The notes: generated by a model from the sequence alone, not told the origin. DNA of 64,000 nucleotides from Dactylonectria macrodidyma (GCA_020744425.1 JAGMUV010000007.1:1612001-1676000), one strand, 5' to 3'. Numbered from the stretch's first letter, positions 1 to 11,741 are shown. A program made the numbers and translations.

Positions 1-358
1 GGGCAATGATCTCGGGGGCCGCATCAGGGTCGTGGGCGATGGGGGATCCGCAGTCGGAGCAGAAGAGGCGGTGGACAATCTTGCCAGAGGAACCCTTGGA
101 GCCAGAGTAAGTCTTTACAGGGCCGTTGATGGTGAGCTTGTCCTTGGGAACAACAGCGACCAGGGCTAGAGGCGGGTTTGGTTAGTCAAGAGGAATCTTG
201 CACAGGATTCTAGGAGCATCTTCGGCCGAAAACGTACAGTAAGTAGAGCCACTCTGGCGCTGGCAGTCGTCGCAATGATCGTACCCGACGAGGAGAGGTT
301 CCTCAAGCTCTACAGAGTAGGTGACGGCCTTGCAAAGGCAGTGTCCGGTGATAGGCAT
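1..358 (-). CDS. GFA/Mss4-like zinc protein, C-terminus cut by window edge
   Basis: Two exons are visible: 358..238 and 165..1, joined across a 72-nt GT-AG intron (237..166). The protein opens MPITGHCLCKAV and carries three cysteine motifs: GHCLC, CDDCQRQSG and FCSDCGSPI. These are the zinc-binding pattern of the GFA (glutathione-dependent formaldehyde-activating enzyme) / CENP-V family, whose fungal members are small cytosolic proteins of about 130-150 residues. About 95 residues are present; the C-terminus lies beyond the window start. Real glutathione-formaldehyde chemistry has been questioned for many family members, so the substrate is not inferred. The start is the first ATG of the exon and sits directly before the family's conserved G-x-C-x-C motif. 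Confidence 0.85.
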
Positions 359-1805
359 GATGAATATCTGTGTTCGAGGACGTAGAGGAGCTGGTCGAAA
401 GAGAGGGAGATACGGTTAGCGGTTTGAAAGTAGAGCAAGAGAACAGTGTGAGGGAGAGGGAATAAGAGAAGAAAAGAAGCTGGGGGGAGCTTCAGATGAA
501 GCTTTTGAGGGGCTCTAGCGGGGTAAGGTAGTGTAGTGTATGCATTGCAGGTACCTGGTGAGATTGGCGCGAGCGATTGGAAGCTCACAATGGTGGGGCA
601 GCGATTGGATGACGTTGAGGAGTCTGATCCAGAAGCGTCGGCGACACAGCGGGCGGAAGGTTGGCTATTGGCGATTGGGCCAGCGAACAGCGAGAGCGGA
701 GGGTCGTGAGGGGTGGGATGAGGCGCTGCAGGTCTCGACTCAAGATGGAAATAGATAGGCGGCGGTGCGGGAAGTCGAGATCATGGTCGGTCTGGTCGGT
801 CTTTATAGCGAAGCTGTAAATGCTGGACTGGGGAACAATGAACAGGACATGACGACAGAGTGAGTCTCGGCTCGTCGGAAAGCATGGCTAGGTTCTGCGT
901 TATTGTCAAGATTACAATAGGACCCGACCCTCTCGTCAGGCTGAGCTCATGGTGCCTGCACCATCCCGGTTGGCAATGGTTGGAGGATTCGGGTACATTT
1001 CCGCTGCATCGCAAGTGTTAGTGGCAGCACAGCATTTGTCAAGACTCTCATGTCTCACCCAAATGAGTCCTAGCGGAGAGTACTCCCAACATGATTCCAC
1101 ATCGTCCTCATCTAACACGCCTCGTATATGTCTGACAAACAGCCAAGCGAGGCCAGCCATTTGTCGCTCGCATTAATGCTGTTGTCCATAGCCAACCACA
1201 ATCTGATATCCTTGAAAGTCGCAGGGAGCGGGGTCGGAATTTGGAATTGTCGAACACTCATCGGCCGCGCTTCTCATTTTAGTGCCAGATGGATCCATGC
1301 TGGCGCCCCCGTCGAATTTGGAGCAAGGGCGTCAACCAGACGTTCATCCTTTGGTCCAGTTCCAGGAACTTCAATTCTGACATTGCATGTTGCCGAGACA
1401 GCCGTGTCTTTCTGTTGTGATATACAGTGAATAAACAATCACCATCCATACCTTGCTGATGATTAAGGTCGTCTGTAAGCAGCCATCCTGGCTGACCATG
1501 TTGAGCGGGGGGGTTCGTCATCGCCAAGCTGGGAACTCCCAAGCGAAGCGATTGGTTGACATGGGGGAGCGCATCTGATTGCCAGGTTAGGGGAAATATT
1601 TCGTTTCTCCCAGAGATTGAATGTGTTTTAATAGCGACAATTCCAAAATCGTTGATGAGCATATAACATTCCAATAACCAGGCTAAGTGTTGGTTACTTA
1701 GGTGGTTCGTAGTTGAGTAGCTCCATTCCATTGCCTATGCATCGCCCAAGCATTGAGCATCGTGGACGTGGCCAAACATCCATTCCCTTGATACCACTCG
1801 GTTTA
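359..1805. other. Intergenic, no gene recognised
   Basis: This 1.4-kb gap lies upstream of the GFA gene and downstream of the DUF1365 gene. Short overlapping reading frames occur on both strands (the longest is about 150 codons at 1279..1731, minus), but none shows a recognisable domain or convincing splice structure. The first few hundred bases next to 358 are presumably the GFA promoter. Confidence 0.5.
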
Positions 1806-3781
1806 TCATGAGCCATTCTTGATCACCTGGTTGATGAGGGATGCCAGCAACCATGATGCCCCGGCTCTTCCGATAAACTCTATCAGGTCGAGAAGCTCCA
1901 CGATTCCAAATGCAACATGGTCAGCGATGAACAATCGAGTCACAGTCGATCTGTACACCTTCTTCATTTGTGCATTGTCCTGGCCGAGCACAAACGCATC
2001 CATCGATGAAATGCGAAATCCTCGAATGTCTGTCGCCGTGTGCGTAGTCGGTGGGGCAGTTGCAGCAGATGTAAGTGGCCGTGCAATCCTCTCGGGTCGG
2101 CGTCGCAGGTTCTTCATCAACTGGAAGCAAAGGTAATCCTTCAGGCATGAAGCCTGCAGTGGCGGCGCGGCTTTCTTCAAGAAGATTTTCGGTAATAGTT
2201 CTGGCCTATCAACCCAAACAGTCTGGCTCTCCGCCAGTTCACTGAACATGGCTTCAAAGTCATGGGCGTAATGCACAAAGCGCGAGTAGAACACCGGCGT
2301 CAGTATCTTGATCTCAACATTATCCGCGGTTTTCGACTCCGCGATAGATAAAGGAGAACGAAATATCTCCTCAGCAGGTCTTGGGATTCCGCTAGGAACG
2401 TACTTGACAGCGATGAGGTTCGGGGATTGGCTGATGAGGTAGTGGAGGTAACTTCGAAATACTTCTTCCAAATGCTTCTCTGTGTTGTCAGCCACACGCG
2501 CCATGCTCTCCTTCAGAGGCTCTGGTCGATACCAAACATGAAGCTTACGCTTGAAGAACAAGCGGGCAGCTTCCTTGACGATTCTTGGAAAGGTCACAAA
2601 TCCAACCCAGAACCAACTGGCGAGGAATTTCGTTTTCTGCACAACACCCATGGTGCTTGGCTTTAATGCTTCACCTTCCGAGAAGAGCCGTGCAACGAGT
2701 TTTGGGTGTCCCTTGGATGACACCAGGTTTATAGTGACGTCGATTCCGAGAAAGCCTTCCATGTCAGCTCCGAGGGGATCACTCGCAAGGAGTGAGTAGG
2801 ATCCCTGGCGGGAATTGAAGGGCGACACATGGAAATCCTTTTTCCAGGAAGTCTTGATCCGAGGCCTGATCTCCTCCTGTGACAAGGTTGTGGAGTCTCG
2901 GATGTGCTTGCCCTCTGCGGCAAAGTCCCTCTCAACTAGATATGGGCGCCTCTCGCCAAAGGTGTTGTTGACTTCCAATACAATTGCTGAGAGAACCCTT
3001 TCCGGTGAATAGAGAAACCAGAACGAAACGGGATTGAAGTGGTAACCCAAGAATCTAGCCGCTGTGATAAGATAGGCATGGGGATACCGCGATGGGTCGA
3101 CATTCTGTTCGAAGGATCAGTCTTCGTTCCGAAGAGCGTTGTCTGTTTTCGAACCTGGGAGTGGAGATAGTCATCCAACTTGCCGCGTAAACCAAGCTCA
3201 GCTCTTCCTCGCTGGAGGTAGTCGGCAGGATCTACATCGAACCAAGCTTTGCGGGCAAACATGTAAGAAAACCACGAGGTAGATTTCTCAGGTACATCAG
3301 CAGAAATAATGCCATGAGCGCTTCCAGAAAAACCGACGGGGATCCCAACGACAAGATAGGAGTATGAAAAGGAATGCTTTTTTGGGAAGAATCGAGTGTG
3401 CGATATACGACTGGGAATCAGGTAAGGGCTGCCAAGGCCATTCCAGGTCGCCCCGCTGTTCTTCAAAACCAATCTGCGAATTTGGTAGCCCGCGGTAAGT
3501 GTCACGATCGTAAGCCCCGTGAGGAGGCCGGAATGAAGACCGATTTGTGGAACATTGACCTCCAGGACGAACGAGGTTAACACCGAAGTATGCTCCCAAG
3601 CTACCAAGCCAATGATGATGCAAAGGTCTGTCATATACCCAAAGAGAGTATAACAACTTAACCCCACAGAGACAAGACAGGCAAGCAGGGGAGACAGAGG
3701 TTGTCTCTGCAGTAGGCGACCAAGATAGTCTCCAACGAGGACCACCAGCAGAAGCGGCGAGTCCTCGGACAGGCCGTCCAT
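1806..3781 (-). CDS. DUF1365 family membrane protein
   Basis: Exons 3781..3155 and 3104..1806 are separated by a 50-nt intron (3154..3105) and give 641 residues. Residues 1-100 contain several hydrophobic segments that look like membrane helices, including LLLVVLVGDYLGRLL and LCIIIGLVAW. The DUF1365 domain follows, with the hallmarks SRISHTRFFPKKHSFSYSY and, spanning the splice, RFLGYHFNPVSFWF. The C-terminus has another hydrophobic stretch (FGIVELLDLIEFIGRAGASW). In bacteria DUF1365 genes often neighbour cyclopropane-fatty-acid synthase-like genes, which suggests a lipid role, but no biochemical function is firmly known. The long N-terminal membrane part is expected for fungal versions. The splice choice restores the conserved N-V-D-P to F-N-P-V-S segment, which supports it. 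Confidence 0.85.
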
Positions 3782-4871
3782 GAGACCTGAGGTTGCTCAG
3801 GGCAGGCGCATCACTAATGAAAGCGATTTAGGACAAGGCTCTCTTTTGTTGGGAGAGAGTCCTGGATGGGAGAGAAAGGAGAGTCAGACGAGAGGAATTC
3901 AGGACGGACGAGTGTCACAATACTCCCAGGACAAAAGATCCGAGGTTCGGGCCATGTGTCCATCAAGGTGCTACAGAGTAATGGTGCAATGAGCCCCGAG
4001 GGAAGGAGCTGCAAGTCGAGTCAACTTAGTCATCAGCTTTGGATGAGTTATCGGGACCACTCAGGCATGAGCGCATCACCCATCAGACTCGCGGGGTCCC
4101 GCTGTGTCGTCATCGTTTTTGGGGGACCAGCAGCGGGGTTGAATGCGTACTTTAATCTAGGGATACGTCAGGCCTAGAATTGGAGTCTGAGGCGCAATTG
4201 TTTCTTTTGTCAGCTCATAAAGAAATCATCAAAGTATTTTCCAGGCCAAGGGCAAGGTGAAGGTCAATGACAAAAGCCGCCGGCAATGCCGTAGCCGATC
4301 TCCGACACTTCGAGAGGACGGGAGAGCCGTGAGGTAGCCCGTCATTACCCTCCCTCCAAGTTACTTGGTGCCCTGAAACCCCCAGCAAAAAGAGGACCCA
4401 ACCAGCCAACATCTAGCATCTTCCACAGGGTAGGCCCACTAATAAAAGGGATCGTGCAAGTGAGCCAGAGTGGTGAGCCATGAGCCAAACTCCAGCCACT
4501 CGGTGGCGCTCTCTCCCTGCAGGCTGACAAAGTAAAGGACTTCGTGCTCGGTACTCCGTACCTACAGCGCACGAGTCACAGTGCCTGCACAGCCTGAACC
4601 GCAGCCAAACGAGAGGCCACCGCCACACCCCGCCAAATTCCCTTTCAGGCCATCCTGCCCGCCGATTGACTCAGGCCTCCGCGACGCTTTCCATCAGCTT
4701 CTCCATAAATTCTTCTCTCTGGCCCTTTATCTTGACCCTCAAGCCTCTTCCATTCAACGAACGCAAACAACTTACTCCCACGTCAACTGCTACACGTAGC
4801 TTCGCCAACTGCACTATCCAATTCTCGCCTATCGCCTACTCATCCCCCTCAACCCCCCACCAACCGCAAAA
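3782..4871. promoter_or_regulatory. Divergent promoter region, DUF1365 gene / MBF1
   Basis: About 1.1 kb separates the starts of two divergently read genes. The last 250 bases before the MBF1 start are rich in C and T, typical of strongly expressed fungal genes. No coding exon was found. No specific transcription-factor site is claimed. Confidence 0.5.
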
Positions 4872-5507
4872 ATGGATGATTGGGACACCGCCACCAAGAT
4901 CGGCAGCCGCACTCGTGGCTCCGGTGCCTCGCAGCGTGAGACCGTTGTCCGAGGAAACGCTGCCCTCAACGCTGCTCAGCGAGCCGGTGGTGTTATTGGT
5001 ACTGAGAAGAAGTACGCTTCTGCCAACGCTGTAAGTCTTTACATGCCCTCACTCTCACAAGCCCTCGTGCCAACTCGGGCATGTCTTCCCTCACTGTGTC
5101 GCTGCCCCACCATGACATGTGTGAGACGGCTTTGCATCGGGCGGAATTATTCCACTTTCGCATATGTCAAGAAGCCACTGTTAACAAGTCTTGTGTCACA
5201 GGTCTCCAAGGGTGGCGACGGCCAGCGTCTAACCAAGGTCGATCGCTCCGACGACATCATCAAGCCCAACACCGTTGGCAAGGAGGTCGGCGATGTCATC
5301 TCCCAAGCCCGACAAAAGATGGAGCCCAAGATGACCCAAAAGGATCTCGCTACTCGCTGCAACACCACCCAGTCCATCGTCGCCGACTTCGAGCGAGGCA
5401 CATCCACCCCCGATCAGAAGGTACTCGCCTCCATGGAGCGCGTGCTCAATGTCAAGCTGCGTGGCAGTGACATTGGTGCTCCCAAGTTCCCTAACAAGAA
5501 GAAATGA
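4872..5507 (+). CDS. MBF1: Multiprotein bridging factor 1 (transcription coactivator)
   Basis: Exons 4872..5030 and 5202..5507 flank a 171-nt intron (5031..5201, GTAAGT to CACAG) and encode 154 residues, the normal family length. The N-terminal MBF1 domain starts [16 protein letters not shown] and covers roughly residues 3-75. A cro/C1-type helix-turn-helix follows at about 85-140, with the segment [20 protein letters not shown] and [15 protein letters not shown]1 bridges TBP and bZIP activators such as Gcn4 in yeast, in nucleus and cytoplasm, and is also linked to ribosome quality control and frame maintenance. The C-terminus ends in basic KFPNKKK. The ATG is in a good context (AAAAATGG). 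Confidence 0.97.
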   Translation: MDDWDTATKIGSRTRGSGASQRETVVRGNAALNAAQRAGGVIGTEKKYASANAVSLYMPSLSQALVPTRACLPSLCRCPTMTCVRRLCIGRNYSTFAYVKKPLLTSLVSQVSKGGDGQRLTKVDRSDDIIKPNTVGKEVGDVISQARQKMEPKMTQKDLATRCNTTQSIVADFERGTSTPDQKVLASMERVLNVKLRGSDIGAPKFPNKKK

Positions 5508-6843
5508 GCGGGCTATGGATATGGGATATGAACTGTAAGAGAGCGCACCAGGGCCGAGTCGAGCGTAGCGAAATGATATCTTGGCTAGGAATCTGGGAGT
5601 TTCGTGCGGGCTGTCACGACATTTATGATATTGGTGCATGGGCTCGAAATGATGGGCTCGGTCTGATGGCGATGAAAAGGGGCAGACTTGTGTCACTTGG
5701 TACATAGTGTAGTTGGTTCATCTCAGATGTATGATGCCAGCATACAGCTATCTATCTGAATTATAATCCCGTCGAGCACAACCAGTTCTTGTACCATTCA
5801 ATGAGTGATTTACATAACGAAGTGTTGTCTGACGCTCAACGCCTAGGACAGCCGACAAATAGGCACCATAGTCTCATTTTCAGGGAATAACAGCGATATG
5901 ACCTTCAGCGCCTTTTTCTAGCAAAAGGAGGCCCTCATCTTGCGGTTCCTACCGAAGGTTGCAACCCATTGGGCGGATTGTGCAGGAAGGGTCCAACCTT
6001 GCAGCCACACACTGGCCTCGACGAGGGGATATCATCAACCAGGCACCCGGCGGGGAACGCAATGATGGAACCTTGGCGAGCGGAACTGTAGCATCTCGAT
6101 TTGACGTACTGCAGGTAGATGGCGGGGCTGCAGCAGGGATTATAAGCAATCGCCCACCGACGCATTACGGCTGGTACGGAGGCATCAATTGCCTTCAGGG
6201 GCGTTTTCTACAGAGCAGCTTGTTTCAAAGAGAGCTCGCATTGGATACTGAGCTGCCAGTGGTACATATGCCAAAGCTGCAAAAACATGCCTTGAATTTA
6301 TGGCTATCACATAGGTCCAGCACTTACTACGTAAGACTCGTTTATTGAAGTGTAAACTATCAGAATTATTTTGAATAATGATGGCTCTGCGCTGGGAATT
6401 GTGTTGTGGTATAAACTAGAGGCCGTGAGAATCATTACAGAATGAGGGAATGCATCCTATAAGGCGAGAGCGTTTAAACATTAAGGACCAGCGGGAAGCT
6501 GTGTTGGTCAAGGAAGGCGCTTAATCTGACTCCGAATATCGGGGGGCCTGACCGTGAATTTTGTGATGTAAAAGATTTTCTAGATGTTCAGAGCAGACAC
6601 CTCCGTAGCTCAACCCAGCCAATCAACTATTTAATCTATTACAAGATCGTCAAACTCTTCTAATGATAGGGTGTATCGAGGCATTGTTTTCGAGATATCA
6701 GATCATAAGAGCGCAAAACCAGAACCAAGCTACAGGGTAGCCATATCACATTGAGAACATTCCTATATTTCTCGCTAAGGTTCCGATCGTCTAACAGCCA
6801 TGCGCCCATCATAAATAGTCATTCCATACCACGCCGCGCCAGA
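5508..6843. other. Convergent intergenic region, no gene seen
   Basis: This 1.3-kb stretch lies between the 3' ends of MBF1 (plus) and SEC28 (minus). The second half is AT-rich with many stops in all frames. A frame at 5959..6348 (plus) begins with TTG rather than ATG and resembles no family. It probably holds the two 3' untranslated regions only. Confidence 0.5.
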
Positions 6844-7893
6844 TTATGCAGACACCTTGGCGCTATACTTTTTCGCGGCCTTATCAAACAAGGCGCTCTT
6901 CTCCTCTAAGTCTACCAGGAACTGATGCTCAGGGTCGGCCTGCTTGAGGCTCCTAAAGGGCTGTAAGTAAGTGAATCTCAAGATCAGAAGGCTTAACATA
7001 CTCGATCTGCTCTGAAGCGTCATTTCCAGAAATGACGTTCAGCACCAACAGGTTGGCGATGGCATCTGCGTGCTGGGGATCCTTCTGTAGCGCTTGCTCT
7101 AAAGCGGTCTGGGCTTCCTCCAATCTGCCGAGATGCACCTCGCAAACGGCCTGAGAGACGAGGGTTCGGACTGACGACGTGGAGACGGCCTGAGCGAGCT
7201 CCTCGAATACGTAGAATGCCTGTTGGTACTTCTCTCCGCCCTGAACAGTGTTAGTAGATATTTGGCATTGCGGCATTCTAGTCCATACCACTCTTAATCC
7301 AACCCATGACTCGGCCAAGTTCACCAGCAGACTATCCTGAGCCCATCGTCGAGCAGCGGCAACTTCCTTGATGGCGAGGTCGGTTCGATTTTGTTGCAGG
7401 TGGATCTGGGTGATCAGGGAGACGGCATCAACTGGCCAGCATGTTAGTACAACTCAGGGGTTGAGGCACAAGTATATGACGAGATAACGGCGGACGTACG
7501 GCTTCCTTGGTGTTGTGACAGCAGAGCGAGTGCCTCTTCGGGCTTGCCAGAAGCCTGGAGCACGGATCCACCGACGATCTGGACAGTCGCATTGTCGGGT
7601 GAAGACGCAACCAGCTTCTCAACAGTCTTGAGCGCAGAGTCGGTCTTGCCAAGGCTGTACTCAGCGAAGGCGCCCAGAGCCTGTAGATCTGGTTCCTGCT
7701 CTCCCTTCACATCGGCGAGGACATCTTCGGCCTGGCCAAGGGCAAGCTGGGCTCGGAGGGAGAGGACGCGCGCGGGCAGGGCGTTGTCAGGGGAGAAAGA
7801 TGAGGTATCGAAATCGATGACTTCCTGGTACTGGCCCTGGTGGAAGTAGTTGTGGATGTTGATCAATTCACCCTCGGTCGAGTAGGGATCCAT
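6844..7893 (-). CDS. SEC28: Coatomer subunit epsilon
   Basis: Four exons, 7893..7500, 7431..7289, 7240..7002 and 6952..6844, are joined across introns 7499..7432, 7288..7241 (containing TACTAAC) and 7001..6953. They give 294 residues, close to the usual 290-310. The protein starts MDPYSTEGELINIHNYFHQG and consists of TPR-like helical repeats, for example LEEAQTALEQALQKDPQHAD near the C-terminus. Epsilon-COP is part of the COPI B-subcomplex with alpha-COP and stabilises the coat on Golgi-to-ER retrograde vesicles. Every splice keeps the conserved segments (SQHQGS to LDAVSLITQ; SWVGLRV to GGEKYQQAFYVFEEL; ASEQIE to SLKQADPEHQF). The gene is divergent from eL42, with 359 bp between the two starts. 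Confidence 0.95.
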
Positions 7894-8252
7894 CTTGGCG
7901 GCAGTTGTGAATTCGGCTGTATCTGGTTGAATGCAGTTCCGTCTCGTCCCTAAAGAACACCTTGGTGATGCTGCCAGCGAGATCCAATGGTGGGGTCCTC
8001 ATTTCGTGGGGCCCGAGCTCCCCCTTCAATGTACTTAGCCTCACCGAGGTGAGGCGCTGTCCGTGGACGCCCAGTAAATCAGGCCGCACTTGTGGCTGGT
8101 GCACGCGGATGCCGCTCCACCCGATAAGGCATGGCGCCGACCCTAGTTGCCCACAAAGCGAGAAATCACCAAAACCTCCAAATTCCGCTCTGACTTCGGA
8201 ACTTCGCATCACCAAACACCCAAAGGAACGGCACCCGCACATCGTCGTCAAA
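7894..8252. promoter_or_regulatory. Divergent promoter, SEC28 / eL42
   Basis: Only 359 bp separate the two ATGs, so the two housekeeping genes must share this region for their promoters. No coding potential is needed to explain it. I did not identify a definite core element. Confidence 0.55.
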
Positions 8253-8983
8253 ATGGTACGTCGCCGCAATCACCCACAGCCCCTAACCCCTTCTCATAGG
8301 GAACCGCATCCATCATTCCTGAGAGCAATGCGATATTCGACCTCCCGCGCGATGACACAGTCTTGAGTTGGGAAGTGGGATGAAGTTTTGACGGTACAAA
8401 CGACATGTTGCGCGACACCCGACCAACCACTGCGAACAACGAAGAAGACCGTCGACGTGGGCTCTTTTACTGTGGACATAACTGCGAACATTGATCCCGA
8501 CGCCCTCCACAAGACTGTCTCGTGCGGGAGGCAAACGGCCACTCTCCAGCCAGATGGATGTGCGATAGTTGGACGCACATTTTGCAGGCCGCTGACTCGA
8601 TGGATCACATAGGTCAACATTCCCAAGACCCGAAACACCTACTGCAAGGGCAAGGAGTGCCGCAAGCACACCCAGCACAAGGTTACCCAGTATAAAGCTG
8701 GCAAGGCCTCGCTGTTCGCCCAGGGAAAGCGACGATACGACCGAAAGCAGTCCGGTTACGGTGGTCAGACCAAGCCTGTATTCCACAAGAAGGCTAAGAC
8801 CACCAAGAAGGTTGTGTTGCGATTGGAGTGCGTCAAGTGCAAGACCAAGCTGCAGCTGTCGCTGAAGCGTTGCAAGCACTTCGAGCTGGGGTATGTGACG
8901 CGCACACACTCGAGACCCATCTGGGTGCTAACAATATTCGCAGTGGTGACAAGAAGACGAAGGGCGCTGCTCTGGTGTTCTAA
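8253..8983 (+). CDS. RPL42: 60S ribosomal protein eL42 (L44/L36a)
   Basis: Exon 1 is only the ATG (8253..8255). A 357-nt intron (8256..8612, GTACGT to CATAG) follows, then exon 2 (8613..8890), a 53-nt intron (8891..8943) and exon 3 (8944..8983). The 106-residue product is exactly the family length. It starts [20 protein letters not shown] and ends [16 protein letters not shown]. Zinc-ribbon cysteines are visible in YCKGKEC and in CVKCKTK, with a further Cys in KRCKHF. The protein sits at the 60S E-site region. The proline in the segment that follows [20 protein letters not shown] is the region where cycloheximide-resistance changes are known in other fungi; here the sequence reads GQTKPVF, that is the sensitive-type Pro. 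Confidence 0.96.
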
Positions 8984-9378
8984 ATGCAATCTGTTTTGGG
9001 TCACCATTTCTCATGCTTCTCCTTGGCGGAATTCGGGCATCATGGACACTGGCGAAGGGAGGTACATGTCCTCGGTTGAGGAATGCTTCATAGGGAGTGA
9101 ATAAAAAAACATCTCTGTGCCTGCATCTTTGGTGTCCATTCCTACGTGCCTGAAGTGTGAGATCGAGACTAAGCTTCCATTGGCACTATAAAGAATGAAG
9201 CTTTTCTCGATGCATGACTGTGCTGAAGTCAACCCCTCTGGCCTCAGAGTTTGACAAGTGACCCAAACACTCATCGACATCTTGAATATATCTCAGTCTA
9301 TGAACATTGTTGCTTGCTGTCTACGCTTCTAAGTCTAATCTTAGGTGTCTATGTGCCCTACCACGTGGCTGCCTTGGT
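8984..9378. other. Convergent 3' region
   Basis: This 395-bp gap lies between the stops of eL42 and the 2H phosphoesterase gene and is presumably their 3' untranslated regions. An A-rich run (AATAAAAAAAC, about 9101) could act as an eL42 poly(A) signal. No other feature was seen. Confidence 0.4.
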
Positions 9379-10462
9379 CTAAAACCCTTCTCCCATCATG
9401 ATGGTTCGGCCACCCCCATACCATAGAGCGCCATTTCGAGCGTCAAGTCCCCTCTCTTGGCCGACAACCCATTCGCCAACAAAATTGGACTCCGGGTTAT
9501 CCCAGACTTCCTTCTCCAGCCACTCATTGATGCCATCGATGGTCTTGATCCACTTCTCACGCTTCTCGGGCGTGCCGTGGTCGTCGTGGTTCAAGTACCG
9601 ACCAAGGGTGATGTGGGCACTAGGAACCTGATATCTCGATCCCACCTCAATACCGGCATCCTGAATCTGGTCAAAGACATCGCGTCGGAGATGGTGGTAG
9701 GTGTACGAATCGCCCTCCGTGATGCCCTCCTTGACCAACGGCCCGACGGGGTCTGGCGAGAGGGATGCCTCTCCTGCGGCGGGGACGAATGAGAGTGCAA
9801 ACGCAGACAAGTCATACGAGATCATCGGCTTGACAAGCCGCGACCTATGCGAGAATGGGTAGTTGACGGCATGCGGGATGGCTGGGCGCAGGGCAGAGAC
9901 CAATGCGGCGATCTCCTCTGGCGTCTTGGAGAAGGCCACTTCGAGTGCAGTCATGTGCATTCTATGAGCGGGCATGAGCCAAACATCTATCAAAGACGTT
10001 AGTTTTCGTATACTTAAGTGCCCTGATTTACTTACTAGGGGCAGCCTCCTTGAGCAGCTCTTGGAGTTTGACGGCCAGCTCGATAACATGGTTAGGCGGT
10101 CTAGCCCAGATGACCAAGCAGTTTCGCTCATCACGGAAGCCCGGTTGGACAGTCGGGACTTCCAACCTTAAAAGATACTGGTCGATGACGAGCTCTTTGA
10201 AGTCAGATGCGAGAAATTTCTCCTTCTGTTGGGCATTTCTCTTCGTTCTGTGGGCAGAGTAGAGAGCTTGAATCTCAGCCTAGCAACACACGGTTGGGGT
10301 TAGCAATTGGACTGAGCGAAAAGTGGCTTGAGTTTCACTCACTGGCTTTTCGTCACAAGCTTTGATCAAAGCCATGTACGGGTTCTCGCCAGGCTTGAGG
10401 ACAATTCCTGAGAGGTCCTCAAGCTTGTTTTGGGCGTCTGGCAAAGGGAGTTGTCCTGTCAT
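9379..10462 (-). CDS. 2H phosphoesterase (RNA ligase / cyclic phosphodiesterase fold)
   Basis: Exons 10462..10343, 10279..10036 and 9986..9379 flank introns of 63 nt (10342..10280) and 48 nt (10035..9988, to the acceptor at 9987) and give 323 residues. Two H-x-T/S motifs define the 2H superfamily: HMT at about residues 132-134 and HIT at 246-248 (context PSAHITLGRY). Members hydrolyse 2',3'-cyclic phosphates or ADP-ribose cyclic phosphate, or ligate RNA. The exact substrate of this fungal clade is not known. Upstream residues such as NPYMALIKAC, AHRTKRNAQQKEKFLASDF and RNCLVIWARPPNHV fit the fungal subfamily. A longer ATG frame starting at 10601 overlaps this start in another frame and is treated as a possible upstream ORF. 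Confidence 0.85.
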
Positions 10463-11000
10463 TGCGGATGAGGTTAACTGCGTTTGTGTTTTGGATGGAT
10501 TGCAAGCGACTCGAGTTCCGAGTTTGAAGGTTTTCTACCCTGGAGAGATACTGCGCGGATAGTGGAATGAGTGTTGTGGTGGTGGTTTCAGTAACAGTCA
10601 AGTGTCGTCGAGGTCTTCAAGTTACTTATAATCACCAGCTTGCCGTGCAGAGGACTCTAACCGGATTCCACGTGGTGATAATGCCCGATGACTAAGAGCT
10701 GTCTGCCACGCAACATCTAATCTCAAATAAGATGCTCTCTGGATCTAGTTTCAGGTGTCGTAGCTAAGCATTATTAGGTATTATGATTTGCTCGTATTGC
10801 AGCAGGCCAAGCTGATAATACTTGCCACCATCTCTTGCGGTCTCGCCCGATATGTGACAGGTGCGGTTAGTGGAAGAAACCCACTCCTGCTCAGCCTCCC
10901 CCTTGCCTAGGTGAGCGATATTGAGGTGACTATTAATGGAAACTGGTTTGAAATTAGGAAAGAGTATTCAAAATGTAGTCCCGTTGAATTAATCTTAAAT
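10463..11000. other. Promoter of the 2H gene and 3' region of DAL3
   Basis: This 538-bp stretch lies between two genes in tandem on the minus strand. Apart from the out-of-frame ATG frame 10601..10419 that overlaps the downstream start, nothing coding is seen. Confidence 0.4.
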
Positions 11001-11741
11001 TTATAATTTCCTGACCCGTTCTTTGATGGCGGGGACCCTCACTTTGATGTTGGGCTCTTCCGAACCTTGCGACTTGAATATGGCTAGCTGGCAATCTTCC
11101 ACTGCAACGCCGCTGGAGAATTGGATAACGAGAAAATCCAGCGATGTCTGAGGCTCGCCCAAGGTCACCATTGGGGCATGCCAGGTGCCAGCTCCATACG
11201 TCACAGCCTGCTTGCTCGTGGCCACAAAAGCCTTCAGGCATCGGAGGTCGGGCAGTCCTCTCCCGGGTAGGCCTTCGCCAGAGGGAACGGGCAGGCCCTC
11301 ATCCAACGGCCCAGATGGCAAGGTTGGTGCAACAATGACCAGGTAAACCGAGGCTGTCGATGTAAGCGGGGTGAATGTCTGAGACGTAAACGGGTGGCGC
11401 TCCAGGATCCCGACGGTGAACTCTCCCTGTGACGGATTGCTGGTGGCGGCGAGCTGTCGAGTGCCGCAGACGAATTGGCTCATGATGAGGTGGCCGTCGC
11501 CGCTCGGTGATTGGGCGTACAGATTCCGAGGCCGACTAACATTTCGATACTGAATTGCGGTGCCTTGGTTCGCAGAGATTCCATTGTAGGGAAGTTGGCC
11601 TCCTTGCGATGCATAGGTGGTGGGATGGAGGTCTGGCCGAGGGTTTGTGACAACGTCTCCAAACGCCGCAAATGCTTCGTGGGTTAAGGGTTCGGCGGTG
11701 ACCTGGACATTGACGCCATCAATTTGAATTTCCACGGACAT
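11001..11741 (-). CDS. DAL3: Ureidoglycolate lyase (allantoin catabolism)
   Basis: This is an intronless frame of 246 residues starting MSVEIQIDGVNVQVTAEPLT. It matches the ureidoglycolate lyase family (PF04115, EC 4.3.2.3), which splits ureidoglycolate into glyoxylate and urea in purine/allantoin breakdown. The cupin-like core shows the conserved segment YGAGTWHAPMVTLG near residue 190 and an N-terminal EAFAAFGDV. Length agrees with fungal homologues, which are longer than the bacterial enzyme because of inserted loops. No other allantoin genes lie next to it in this window. Two GATA-type sites 80 bp upstream fit nitrogen-catabolite control. The old name ureidoglycolate hydrolase is still used for this family. 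Confidence 0.93.
   Translation of the reverse strand: MSVEIQIDGVNVQVTAEPLTHEAFAAFGDVVTNPRPDLHPTTYASQGGQLPYNGISANQGTAIQYRNVSRPRNLYAQSPSGDGHLIMSQFVCGTRQLAATSNPSQGEFTVGILERHPFTSQTFTPLTSTASVYLVIVAPTLPSGPLDEGLPVPSGEGLPGRGLPDLRCLKAFVATSKQAVTYGAGTWHAPMVTLGEPQTSLDFLVIQFSSGVAVEDCQLAIFKSQGSEEPNIKVRVPAIKERVRKL

Noticed and set aside
5229..5705. 158-codon minus-strand frame over MBF1
   Set aside because: It is a shadow of the MBF1 second exon.
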